DNA of 64,000 nucleotides, from positions 62,001-126,000 of the forward strand of contig NZ_WJIB01000003.1 of assembly GCF_019400745.1 (NCBI RefSeq), written 5' to 3'. This document shows positions 1 through 7,380 of the stretch, in pieces; positions within the stretch are counted from its first letter, which is position 1; the number at the start of each line of letters is the position of its first letter. The stretch is from Cohnella sp. CFH 77786. GTDB taxonomy: Bacteria > Bacillota > Bacilli > Paenibacillales > Paenibacillaceae. Position numbers and translations under genes: made by a program. The notes below the pieces were generated by a model that saw only the letters and a program-made list of their open reading frames with translations, had not been told where the DNA came from and did no database searches.

Positions 1-95
1 ATGAGATGGTTCACGGATCTTAGGAAGTCGACGCGCAAATAGACGGCCAGAACGACAATCGCGGCAAACGCGCCCCAAATCCATTTTTTCGACAT
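1..95 (-). CDS. Membrane protein, N-terminal fragment (runs off window)
   Basis: Only the first 31 codons are in the window. The protein starts at the ATG at 95 behind AAGGAGGAAT. It opens with two lysines and a hydrophobic stretch (IWGAFAAIVVLAVYL) that looks like a first membrane helix. It is the last visible gene of the minus-strand operon with the SMR-like protein, DUF2304 and GT2 genes. In such operons the next gene is often a large polytopic glycosyltransferase of the ArnT/GT39 class. That identity is an inference from context; the visible part carries no diagnostic motif. Confidence 0.55.
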   Translation of the reverse strand, partial: MSKKWIWGAFAAIVVLAVYLRVDFLRSVNHL

Positions 96-120
96 GCGGA
101 TTCCTCCTTTCGGCAGTCGG

Positions 121-465
121 TTATTTCCAGCTGACGACCGCGATGCCCGCCATGATGATGAAGGCGCCGATCCAGCGGGTCGGAGGAATGCTTTCCTTGA
201 ACATGGCAAAGGCAACCAGCAGCGCGAGCACGTATGCGAAGCTTTGAAGCGGGTAGGCGAAGCTGAGCGGCAGGCGGGAGAGCACGTACAGCCAGACCAC
301 GGTTGCCAAGCCGTAGATCAGGATGCCCAGCAGAATCAAGGGCGATAAAAGCACGTGCAGCGCGTTTTCAAGTTGAAATCCGCCGCTTTTTTCCAATCCG
401 ATTTTCCAAACGATTTGACCGGCGACGAGCAGGACGACATTGAAGAGGAGAGCCGCATAGACCAT
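121..465 (-). CDS. SMR/EamA-type small membrane transporter (ArnE-like flippase subunit)
   Basis: A 114-residue protein with four predicted membrane helices, the size and layout of small multidrug resistance (SMR) proteins and of ArnE/ArnF-type flippase subunits. The first helix carries a GQIVWKIGLEKSG segment like the conserved start of ArnE-type proteins, and the last helix ends GAFIIMAGIAVVSWK. Its ATG at 465 lies three bases after the stop of the DUF2304 gene, so the two are probably translationally coupled. With a polyprenyl-phosphate sugar transferase two genes upstream, a role in moving a lipid-linked sugar across the membrane is likelier than drug efflux. Substrate unknown. Confidence 0.7.
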   Translation of the reverse strand: MVYAALLFNVVLLVAGQIVWKIGLEKSGGFQLENALHVLLSPLILLGILIYGLATVVWLYVLSRLPLSFAYPLQSFAYVLALLVAFAMFKESIPPTRWIGAFIIMAGIAVVSWK

Positions 466-468
466 CGC

Positions 469-825
469 TCACCGGGCCTCGCCTTGCTCGAGTTGTTCCA
501 GCTGGTGCTTGGCCATGCCCATCTCCTGGGTGAGCCGGATCACGCGTTCGGTCAGCCGGGACACGACCACCGTCAAATGCAGGATCAGCATGAGGCAGAC
601 CATGATGCCGACGAGGAACAGCAGAGCGGGGGCGTATTTAACGCCGAGCAGCGCGGCCGTGCCTTCCAGCAGGCGGGTGTTGAGGGAGAACACGAAGAGC
701 ACCAGGCAGAACAGCAGCCACAGCAGCGAATATTGCTCCCTTAGGTAACGTTTTCTCATTAAGTGCAGCACGGCAAAGAGAAGGCCCAGGCTCAGGGCCA
801 TGGACAACGCTTGCACTCTCTCCAC
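469..825 (-). CDS. DUF2304 family membrane protein
   Basis: Small membrane protein of the DUF2304 family, usually found beside GT2 polyprenyl-phosphate glycosyltransferases. It shows three hydrophobic helices, a basic RKRYLREQYSLLWLL stretch after the first helix, and a C-terminal amphipathic segment (VSRLTERVIRLTQEMGMAKHQ) likely to form a coiled coil. Two starts are plausible: the GTG at 825 (119 residues, AGAGGGG 7 bases upstream) and a TTG at 864 (131 residues, AGAGGAG 5 bases upstream). The GTG start gives the usual N-terminus of the family and is preferred. The family's biochemical role is not established. Confidence 0.75.
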   Translation of the reverse strand: MERVQALSMALSLGLLFAVLHLMRKRYLREQYSLLWLLFCLVLFVFSLNTRLLEGTAALLGVKYAPALLFLVGIMVCLMLILHLTVVVSRLTERVIRLTQEMGMAKHQLEQLEQGEAR

Positions 826-874
826 GCGAATTCCCCTCTCTAATAGGGAGTTTGACGGAGTCAAACTCTCTCCT

Positions 875-1576
875 CTAACGGAAGCTCTTGACCATGATGG
901 ACAGGGATACTTTGATCATGTAATACGCCGATTTCAAGGCGGTGATCGAGGATCGGCCCGCTTGGCGCTGCTCCATCTCCACCGGCACTTCGAGAATTCG
1001 GAAGTTTCTCTTCTTGACCATGACGAGCGAATCGACTTCCGGATAATCGGAAGAATAGTCTTCCGCGAACAAGTCGATGATGCGGCGATTGGCCGCCCGG
1101 AAGCCCGAAGTCACGTCCTTGAGCGGTTGACGCGTAATCAGCGTGATAAGGGCGGAGAGAAGCCGGATGCCCGTCCGGCGGCCGATGGTCGAGCGGTAGC
1201 CGGTCTTGTCCACGAAACGGGAGCCGATGACCATATCCGCAGCGCCTTGCCGGATCGGCTCCAGGATTTTGTTCAGCTCCCCGGGTTTATGCTGTCCGTC
1301 GGCATCGACCTGGATGGCGACGTCGAAGCCCTTCGCAGCCGCGTAACGATAGCCGGTCTGCACCGCCCCGCCGATCCCGAGGTTCTGGGGCAGCGTGATG
1401 ACGTGCGCGCCGGCCGATTTGGCGGCTTGGGCAGTCCGGTCGGACGAGCCGTCGTTGACGACGAGAACGGAGAAGTCCGGATGGAGCTGCAGGATGTCCC
1501 GGATGACGGGATAGATGCTCTTCTCTTCGTTGAAGGCGGGGATGACGATGCATACCTTCATGGTGCTCTGATTCAT
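875..1576 (-). CDS. GT2 family glycosyltransferase (polyprenyl-phosphate sugar synthase type)
   Basis: GT-A fold glycosyltransferase resembling dolichyl/polyprenyl-phosphate mannose or glucose synthases. The order of motifs is VCIVIPAFNEE at the N-terminus, VVNDGSSDRT for nucleotide binding, IQVDADGQHKPGEL with the metal-binding DxD, and VIGSRF before the acceptor region. It has no membrane anchor helices, so it is likely peripheral, working with the DUF2304 and SMR-like products downstream. The ATG at 1576 is chosen because AAAGG lies about 10 bases upstream; an in-frame ATG at 1612 has no well-placed site. It is the first intact gene of the operon. Confidence 0.85.
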   Translation of the reverse strand: MNQSTMKVCIVIPAFNEEKSIYPVIRDILQLHPDFSVLVVNDGSSDRTAQAAKSAGAHVITLPQNLGIGGAVQTGYRYAAAKGFDVAIQVDADGQHKPGELNKILEPIRQGAADMVIGSRFVDKTGYRSTIGRRTGIRLLSALITLITRQPLKDVTSGFRAANRRIIDLFAEDYSSDYPEVDSLVMVKKRNFRILEVPVEMEQRQAGRSSITALKSAYYMIKVSLSIMVKSFR

Positions 1577-1624
1577 GGAAACCGACCTTTCTAAACGTCT
1601 ACTCTCCATCATGACCTTGGAAAG

Positions 1625-1828
1625 TTAAATTTTACGTAGAATCTTGTAAACGGATTGTATAAAAGTAAAGCCTTCTAAGTGGCCGTGAGACCATCCTCCT
1701 GGATTTACCTGCGATGTATAGACGATTTCGAAACCGGGAAGTTGTGCTCTGAGATTATTTTTTTCAAACAATTTTTGAGAATTTGCGCGGCTGGCAGACT
1801 CATCCCCGACAGCTTGCGACATTTGCAC
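1625..1828 (-). pseudogene. Remnant of a methyltransferase-like gene (C-terminus only)
   Basis: A 67-codon open frame ends 12 bases before the first GT2 ATG candidate. Its last 45 residues (LFEKNNLRAQLPGFEIVY, then GGWSHGHLEGFTFIQSVYK) read like the C-terminal strand-and-helix end of class I SAM-dependent methyltransferases of cell-wall clusters. The frame has no convincing start, and nothing upstream to 2079 continues it, so the 5' part seems deleted. Between 1829 and 2079 I see no gene, only a likely promoter area for the downstream lipoprotein. The family call rests on memory of related sequences and is tentative. Confidence 0.35.
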
Positions 1829-2079
1829 TCAAGGGCATAGGTGCGAAATTCGCAAGAAGCGGCACGAACATTCGGATATCATGATAATCACCACACGCGG
1901 CAAACGTATGGCTGCGGCCGTCGAACGGCTCTTCGGAGGCCGACAAACGTTCCGGATTATGAGATAATGGAAGCAAAAGGAAGGAGAGCGTCACGGGACG
2001 AGAAGCGTTCCAAAGCGAAAGTTATGCGGAAGTGTCATGTATGTGTCGTGAGCAATCGTTCGTGACGAAGGGGAGAAAT

Positions 2080-3378
2080 ATGAAAATCCATTCGAAACTT
2101 CTAACGGCAGCCGTGCTTCTCATCGCGTTAACGTCTGCTTGTACGTCAACTCCGGCCGGGGAATCTTCCGAGTCTGCCATAGCTCCAAGCCGTCCGGCGG
2201 CTTCTGGACCGTCCTCCCAAGCAACCTCCTCCGGGTCGGCATCCTTGCCGGGATCCGCGTCGCCGTCCGGCTCCGCGGGCGAATCCCCCTCCACGGCTCC
2301 AGCCGCCGGCAAGCCGGGTCCGGTCCGGCTGGAGGAAATCGCGCCGCAGGGCACTTACGACCGTCCGGTGGGCCTGGAGAGGCGTTCCGGGGAGCCGGAC
2401 AAGCTGTACGTCGTGGAGCAGGCGGGCAAGATCCGGCTGCTTGATTTGGCCGACCCGGAAGCGAAACCCGCCGAAGTGCTCGATATCACGGACCGCGTGC
2501 AGGATGACGGCAACGAGCAGGGGCTGCTCGGCCTTGCCTTCGATCCGGCTCATCCCGCGGACGCCTACGTCAACTACACCACCGAAACGCATACGGTCAT
2601 TTCCAGATTCTCCGCCGATCCTTCCGCGCCCGATCGGCTCATTCCGTCGAGCGAGCAAGTGATCCTGACGTTCGAGCAGCCTTACTCCAACCATAATGGA
2701 GGCCAGCTCGCCTTCGGGCCGGACGGCATGCTGTATATCGCGACGGGCGACGGCGGCGGCGCGGGCGATCCGCGCGGGAACGGCCAGAACAGGAAATCGC
2801 TGCTCGGCAAAATCCTCCGGATCGACGTCAGCCGCCAGGACGGCAGCCGCGCTTACGCGATTCCCGCCGACAATCCTTTTGCGGGAGGGGACGGCGCGCC
2901 GGAAATCTACGCATACGGACTCCGCAACCCTTGGCGGTTCAGCTTCGATTCGGAAACCGGGCGGCTGTGGGCGGCGGACGTCGGGCAGAACGAGTGGGAG
3001 GAAATCAACCTCATCGAGAAGGGCGGCAACTATGGATGGAACATCCGCGAAGGCAACGAATGCTACAAACCGGCCAAGGGATGCGCTTCCGAGGGATTAC
3101 AGCCGCCCGTTTACGTGTACGACCACGACGCCGGAGTCTCCGTTACGGGCGGCTATGTTTACCGGGGCCGGCTTGTCCCGGGACTGACCGGCTGGTATCT
3201 GTTCTCCGATTATGCCTTCGGAACGGTGTGGGCGCTTAGGTTGAAGGAAGGCGGAGGCGTCTTGCATGAAACGCTGCTGCAAACCGGCAAGCAAATCACC
3301 TCGTTCGGAACCGACGAAGCGGGGGAAATCTACGTCGTGGCGCAGGACGGCGGCATTTTCAGAATCGGGAAGGGATAG
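2080..3378 (+). CDS. PQQ-dependent sugar dehydrogenase (GSDH family) lipoprotein
   Basis: Secreted lipoprotein of 432 residues related to soluble glucose/sorbosone dehydrogenases, which form a six-bladed propeller and oxidise sugars with PQQ. The signal peptide ends in the lipobox LTSAC, followed by a Ser/Pro/Ala-rich linker to about residue 80. Family motifs follow in order: YVVEQAGKIRLLDL, GLLGLAFDP, NHNGGQLAFGPDGMLYIATG, LLGKILRIDV, GLRNPWRFSFD and ADVGQNEWEEINL with GGNYGWNIREG. The ATG at 2080 follows GGGGAG by 6 bases; the frame is open 16 codons further upstream. It is monocistronic and ends in a hairpin terminator. Many Gram-positive bacteria lack PQQ synthesis, so cofactor and substrate are uncertain. 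Confidence 0.85.
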   Translation: MKIHSKLLTAAVLLIALTSACTSTPAGESSESAIAPSRPAASGPSSQATSSGSASLPGSASPSGSAGESPSTAPAAGKPGPVRLEEIAPQGTYDRPVGLERRSGEPDKLYVVEQAGKIRLLDLADPEAKPAEVLDITDRVQDDGNEQGLLGLAFDPAHPADAYVNYTTETHTVISRFSADPSAPDRLIPSSEQVILTFEQPYSNHNGGQLAFGPDGMLYIATGDGGGAGDPRGNGQNRKSLLGKILRIDVSRQDGSRAYAIPADNPFAGGDGAPEIYAYGLRNPWRFSFDSETGRLWAADVGQNEWEEINLIEKGGNYGWNIREGNECYKPAKGCASEGLQPPVYVYDHDAGVSVTGGYVYRGRLVPGLTGWYLFSDYAFGTVWALRLKEGGGVLHETLLQTGKQITSFGTDEAGEIYVVAQDGGIFRIGKG

Positions 3379-3392
3379 CCTTCCCGATTTTC
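3363..3392 (+). terminator. Rho-independent terminator after sugar dehydrogenase
   Basis: Perfect 11-bp stem AATCGGGAAGG / CCTTCCCGATT with a 5-base loop that contains the stop codon TAG, followed by TTCCT. The coding region therefore ends inside its own terminator. Confidence 0.8.
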
Positions 3393-3395
3393 CTG

Positions 3396-3455
3396 TTGAC
3401 AGGACAATATGAAAGCGATAACATGAGGTTACATCCTTTTTGAAAAGCTTTTCAA
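3396..3455 (+). promoter_or_regulatory. lacI-family gene promoter with palindromic operator
   Basis: TTGACA at 3396-3401 and TAACAT at 3419-3424 are separated by 17 bases. The perfect 16-bp palindrome TTGAAAAGCTTTTCAA lies at 3440-3455, just downstream of the expected transcription start. Fifteen of its bases recur at 4501-4515, in front of the ABC importer operon. The AAGCTT centre and symmetry fit a LacI-family operator, so the adjacent regulator probably represses both itself and the transporter. Confidence 0.75.
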
Positions 3456-3475
3456 GAAAAGAGTTGGACTACCGC

Positions 3476-4480
3476 ATGAAACCGACCATACGAGATGTCG
3501 CCAAATTGGCGAACGTATCCATCAGCACGGTTTCACGCGTCATGAATGCGCCGGAAACCGTAGTGGAGAGCAAGAAGAACCGTGTCCTGAACGCCATCGA
3601 GGAGCTTCAGTACAAGCCGAACGCGCTGGCAAGGGGGTTGATCTCCAAGAAAACCCATACGATCGGGGCCGTCATTCCGGACATCCGCAATCCTTACTAT
3701 GCAGAAGTCATCCGGGGAATGGAGGACGCATCCAAGCGGAACGGGTACAGTCTTATCATCTGCAACACGGACCGTTCCCATAACCGGTTGTTCTCTTACC
3801 TGAACAATTTCTACGAGAAGCAAGTCGACGGCCTGCTCTACACGAGCGACTCCATGTACCCGGATTACTACAGCGAAGTTAAACGGCTGCGGCTGCCCGT
3901 CGTTCTCGTGTCGACCCACTCGATGGAATTCGAGCTCCCTTCCGTGAAGATCAACGACGAGCAAGCCGCATACGACGCCGCGAAAACGTTGATCGACCTC
4001 GGTCATCGCCGGATTGCGTTCATCGGCTTCGAGTTGACGGACAGCATCGCGGGGCAAACGCGTTACCAGGGTTTCGTGCGGGCCTTGCGGGAACACGGGC
4101 TCGAATCGTGCAAGGACAACGTCGTTTTCGTGGACGGTTGGAGCTACGATCCGATCCTGGCGGCCGAGTCGCTGGTCGCGAAGTGCCCGAACGTGTCGGC
4201 CGTGTTCACCGCGTCGGACGAACTCGCCATCGGGCTGATGTGCTACTTGAGCGAGAGGGGCATTCGCGTCCCGGACGATTTATCCGTCATCGGGTTCGAT
4301 AACATCCGGATGTCGAGCATGACGATTCCCCGGCTGACGACGGTGGCGCAGCCCATGTACCAGATCGGGTATCGGGCGGTCGAGAAGCTGCACGCCCAAA
4401 TCAACGGATTGAACGATCCGGTCCTGCGGGAGCAGCTGCCGCATGAAATTATCGTCCGGGCTTCTACCCGTCGAATCTAA
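3476..4480 (+). CDS. LacI-family transcriptional regulator of the adjacent sugar importer
   Basis: A 334-residue LacI/GalR regulator. The N-terminal helix-turn-helix reads IRDVAKLANVSISTVSRVMN, followed by the hinge helix region NALARGLISK and a periplasmic-binding-protein-like sensor domain (TIGAVIPDIRNPYYAEVIRG, IDLGHRRIAFIGF, SVIGFDNIRMSS). The ATG at 3476 has only a weak ribosome-binding site; an in-frame TTG at 3464 behind AAGAAAAGAG is an alternative. The gene sits directly upstream of an alpha-glucoside-type importer, and the same palindrome occurs at both genes, so it is probably an autoregulated, sugar-responsive repressor. The inducer is not known. Confidence 0.88.
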   Translation: MKPTIRDVAKLANVSISTVSRVMNAPETVVESKKNRVLNAIEELQYKPNALARGLISKKTHTIGAVIPDIRNPYYAEVIRGMEDASKRNGYSLIICNTDRSHNRLFSYLNNFYEKQVDGLLYTSDSMYPDYYSEVKRLRLPVVLVSTHSMEFELPSVKINDEQAAYDAAKTLIDLGHRRIAFIGFELTDSIAGQTRYQGFVRALREHGLESCKDNVVFVDGWSYDPILAAESLVAKCPNVSAVFTASDELAIGLMCYLSERGIRVPDDLSVIGFDNIRMSSMTIPRLTTVAQPMYQIGYRAVEKLHAQINGLNDPVLREQLPHEIIVRASTRRI

Positions 4481-4500
4481 AGGGTATGTTTTACGAAACG

Positions 4501-4515
4501 TTGAAAAGCTTTTCA
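4501..4515 (+). promoter_or_regulatory. LacI-type operator upstream of importer operon
   Basis: TTGAAAAGCTTTTCA repeats the operator found at 3440-3455 and lies 20 bases after the regulator's stop codon. A promoter for the operon must lie near it. TATAAA at 4567-4572, within the RNA element that follows, is a possible -10 box, but I could not pair it with a convincing -35. Confidence 0.65.
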
Positions 4516-4552
4516 GACCGTTCGCCCGTTTTCACGGCTTTTGGCTCGGTTC

Positions 4553-4647
4553 GTGATTCAGATGGTATAAAATCCGGCATACTATTCTGAATCACCTCCG
4601 ATAAAACGTCTATCCGTCCGAAAAGGACGGCGTAGCCGTTTTACTTG
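4553..4647 (+). ncRNA. Structured RNA element, copy A
   Basis: Two-domain structured element repeated at 53321-53415. Domain 1 is a long hairpin: GTGATTCAGA (4553-4562) and TGGTAT (4563-4568), a 10-base loop, ATACTA (4579-4584), a bulged T, and TCTGAATCAC (4586-4595). Domain 2 has an outer stem TAAAACG/CGTTTTA (4602-4608, 4637-4643) and an inner stem CCGTCC/GGACGG (4614-4619, 4625-4630). Between the domains lies CACCTCC (4594-4600), which complements GGAGGTG at 4666-4672. Stem positions differ from copy B by paired changes, which supports RNA folding. It lies 120 bases before the binding-protein gene. It matches no riboswitch class that I recognise. Confidence 0.6.
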
Positions 4648-4770
4648 TCGGATTAGATTAAGCAAGGAGGTGGGGGCGCAAACCCATTCCGTAAGCGTAT
4701 ACATGCACAGGGGTTTCATCCGTACTTGAGAAATCAACCATTTCCTAAAGAGGGGCTGAGTGGATTGGCG

Positions 4771-6168
4771 ATGAAAAAGAGATTTACGTTGACCTTGGTA
4801 TTCGTAATGGCGCTCTCCATGCTGCTTGCCGCATGCGGCGGCAAGAAGGAGAACGCGGAATCTTCCAAGGGCGCAAGCCCGAGCGCGCCCGCGAGTTCCG
4901 CGTCCGCTTCGCCGAGCGCAAGCGCCGCAAGCGGCAGCCCGCTGGCCGACGCGCTGGCCGGCAAGTTCAAGGGCACCAAAGTCACGATGTTCGGTCCATT
5001 CGTAGACGTAGACCAAGTGAAATTCGAAGAAGCGATCAAAGACTTCGAAACCAAAACCGGCATCGACATCGCGTACGAAGGCTCCAAGGAATTCGAAGCG
5101 ACGATCTCCGTCCGCGTCAATGGCAACAACGCGCCGGACATCGCGGACTTCCCGCAGCCGGGCCTGCTGGCCAACATCGCCAAAACGGGCAAGGTCATCG
5201 ACGTCTCCACGTTCCTCGACAAAGCGACGCTGGAGAAGAAATACAACAAGAGCTGGCTCGACATGGCCACGATGGACGGCGCGAACGGCAAAATCATGGC
5301 CGGCGTCTGGGCGCGCAGCAGCGTGAAGAGCCTGGTCTGGTACAACAAGAAAGAATTCGATGCCGCCGGCTACAAAATTCCAAAAACGTGGGATGAGCTG
5401 CTGGCGCTGACCGATCAGATCGCGAAAGACGGAGATCCGGCTTGGGCGATCGGCATCGAATCCGGCGCCGCCACCGGCTGGCCGGCCACCGACTGGGTCG
5501 AGGACATCATGCTGCGCACGACGTCCCCGGAGAACTATGACAAGTGGGTCAAAGGCGAGCTTCCGTTCACCGATCCGATCGTCAAGAACGCGGTTCAGAA
5601 AATGTCCGACATCTGGTTCAAGGACGGAGCCGTGTACGGCGGACGCAAATCCATCGTGACGACGGCGTTCGGCGACGCGCCGAAGGTGCTGTTCGACAAT
5701 CCGCCGAAAGCCTGGCTGCACCGCCAAGCGAGCTTCATCACCAGCTTCTTCCCTGAAGGGCTGAAAGCCGGCGTGGACTACGACTGGTTCCCGTTCCCTT
5801 CGATCGACCCGCAATACGGCACCCCGGCTCTCGTCGCCGGCGACATCTACGCGATGTTTAACGACCGTCCGGAAGTGCGCGCCGTCATGGAATTCTTCAC
5901 GACCGGCGAATCCCTTAAGACCTGGATCCAATCCGGCGGCGTCATCGCCCCGATGAACGACGCCGATCCGTCCTGGTATTCCTCGGATGTCGAGCGCCGC
6001 ATGGCGGAATTCGTGAAGAACGCTCCTGCGATCCGTTTCGACGGCTCCGACCTGATGCCGGGCGCGGTAGGGGCGGGCACGTTCTGGAAAGGCATGACCG
6101 ACTACGTCAGCGGTACGGTCGACTTGAACAAAGCGATGGAAGAAATCCAAGCCGGCTGGAAGAAGTAA
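4771..6168 (+). CDS. Sugar ABC transporter substrate-binding lipoprotein (alpha-glucoside type)
   Basis: Extracellular family 1 solute-binding protein of about 465 residues. It has a lysine-rich start, a hydrophobic signal and the lipobox MLLAAC, then a Ser/Ala/Pro linker before the folded domain. Mature-domain features typical of AglE-like proteins include PDIADFPQPGLLANIAK, YNKKEFDAAGYKIPKTWDEL and a C-terminal FWKGMTDYVSG segment. The ATG at 4771 is 15 bases from AGAGGGG; an in-frame TTG at 4765 is better spaced and may be the true start. The gene is followed by a hairpin and then by two permease genes. No ATPase gene is present, so a shared MsmX-type ATPase presumably energises uptake. 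Confidence 0.88.
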   Translation: MKKRFTLTLVFVMALSMLLAACGGKKENAESSKGASPSAPASSASASPSASAASGSPLADALAGKFKGTKVTMFGPFVDVDQVKFEEAIKDFETKTGIDIAYEGSKEFEATISVRVNGNNAPDIADFPQPGLLANIAKTGKVIDVSTFLDKATLEKKYNKSWLDMATMDGANGKIMAGVWARSSVKSLVWYNKKEFDAAGYKIPKTWDELLALTDQIAKDGDPAWAIGIESGAATGWPATDWVEDIMLRTTSPENYDKWVKGELPFTDPIVKNAVQKMSDIWFKDGAVYGGRKSIVTTAFGDAPKVLFDNPPKAWLHRQASFITSFFPEGLKAGVDYDWFPFPSIDPQYGTPALVAGDIYAMFNDRPEVRAVMEFFTTGESLKTWIQSGGVIAPMNDADPSWYSSDVERRMAEFVKNAPAIRFDGSDLMPGAVGAGTFWKGMTDYVSGTVDLNKAMEEIQAGWKK

Positions 6169-6187
6169 GGCACCGCTAATCCCCAGT

Positions 6188-6234
6188 AAACGGAGGGCAT
6201 CCCCGGGCATCCGATGCGCGCTGCCCTCCGTTTT
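6188..6234 (+). terminator. Intercistronic hairpin between binding protein and permeases
   Basis: Stem AAACGGAGGGCA / TGCCCTCCGTTT with a 22-base loop, ending in TTTT. Located between the binding-protein and permease genes, it probably acts as a partial terminator or 3'-end stabiliser, giving more binding protein than permease. Confidence 0.7.
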
Positions 6235-6290
6235 CCATCCATGATTCAGAGAACGGCGGAAGCTGTTCATACTTGGAGAAAGGAAGATCC

Positions 6291-7379
6291 ATGATGTCAT
6301 CCGCTGCCGCTGCAAAGCGAAGTGTGCCCATAATCGCATTCTGGTCGGTTCTTGTACCGCTGCTCAACATCGCCGGGCATACCGCTATTTTCTTCCTTTT
6401 GCGCTCCAGCAGCCTGCATCCGGTCCTTTACGCGATTCTGGCCATTCTGTGGGGAGTGGCAGGCGTATATTCGATTTACTGGTCATTCAACCTGGTGATC
6501 GAGCTCTACCCGGACAAGTGGAAGCGGAGGATCCAGCCGTTCCTGTTCATCGGCCCCGCGATCGGGCTTCTGGGCTGGCTTCTGCTCATTCCGACCGTGC
6601 GGACGCTCGTCATGAGCTTCCAGGACGCCAGCTCCAGCAAATTCGTCGGATTCGCGAACTACGCGGCCGTTTTCACGAACCGGCTTCTGCTCACGGCGCT
6701 GCGCAACAACCTGCTGTGGGTCGTTTTCGGAGCGACGGCCTGCATCATCCTCGGTTTGTTGATTGCGGTCCTGGCGGACCGCAGCAGCTTCGAGCGCCTC
6801 GCCAAAACGATCATCTTCATGCCGATGGCGATTTCCTTCGTCGCCGCCGGCGTCATCTGGAAGTTCATCTATTACTACCAGCCCGGCGAAGAGCAAATCG
6901 GCTTGCTGAACGCCATCGTCGTGTGGTTCGGCGGGGAGCCGCAGGCGTGGACCAGCATGATGCAGCCCTGGAACAACCTGTTCTTGATCGTGATCCTGGT
7001 GTGGATGCAAACCGGTTTCGCGATGGTCATCCTGTCGGCCGCCTTGAAGGGCGTTCCGGAGGATATCCTGGAAGCCGCGCGGATGGACGGCGCCGGGGAG
7101 ATCCGCGTTTTCTTCCGCATCATCATTCCGTACATCTCGACCACCCTGTTGTCCGTCACGACGACGATCATCGTGTTCACGCTGAAAATTTTCGACGTCG
7201 TCATGGTGATGACCGGCGGGCAGTACGACACCGAAGTCGTGGCGACGCAGTTCTACCGGCAGTTCTTCATGTACCAGAATTTCGGATACGGTTCGACGCT
7301 TGCCATCGTCCTCCTGATCGCCGTCATTCCGGTGATCGTGTTCAACCTGCGCCAGATCCGGAAACAGGGGGAGATCTGA
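6291..7379 (+). CDS. Sugar ABC transporter permease (AglF/MalF-like)
   Basis: A 362-residue CUT1 permease. An N-terminal extension with two or three extra membrane helices (residues about 10-70) precedes the standard six-helix core beginning near RRIQPFLFIGPAIG. The cytoplasmic EAA loop, which docks the ATPase, is visible as EDILEAARMDGAGEIRVFFRIIIP. Start at ATG 6291 behind AGAAAGGAAG. The long N-terminal extension is a feature of MalF/AglF-type subunits. The gene is separated from its partner permease by one base. Confidence 0.87.
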   Translation: MMSSAAAAKRSVPIIAFWSVLVPLLNIAGHTAIFFLLRSSSLHPVLYAILAILWGVAGVYSIYWSFNLVIELYPDKWKRRIQPFLFIGPAIGLLGWLLLIPTVRTLVMSFQDASSSKFVGFANYAAVFTNRLLLTALRNNLLWVVFGATACIILGLLIAVLADRSSFERLAKTIIFMPMAISFVAAGVIWKFIYYYQPGEEQIGLLNAIVVWFGGEPQAWTSMMQPWNNLFLIVILVWMQTGFAMVILSAALKGVPEDILEAARMDGAGEIRVFFRIIIPYISTTLLSVTTTIIVFTLKIFDVVMVMTGGQYDTEVVATQFYRQFFMYQNFGYGSTLAIVLLIAVIPVIVFNLRQIRKQGEI

Positions 7380-7380
7380 G

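Noticed and set aside
4553..4647. Known riboswitch (T-box, ykkC/guanidine, c-di-GMP, fluoride, preQ1)
   Set aside because: None of the conserved cores I know for these classes is present; the conserved part is instead shared with the copy at 53321.
4582..6339. A 585-codon minus-strand open frame opposite the sugar-binding protein
   Set aside because: Shadow frame; it would overlap the operator/RNA-element region and a clear lipoprotein gene.
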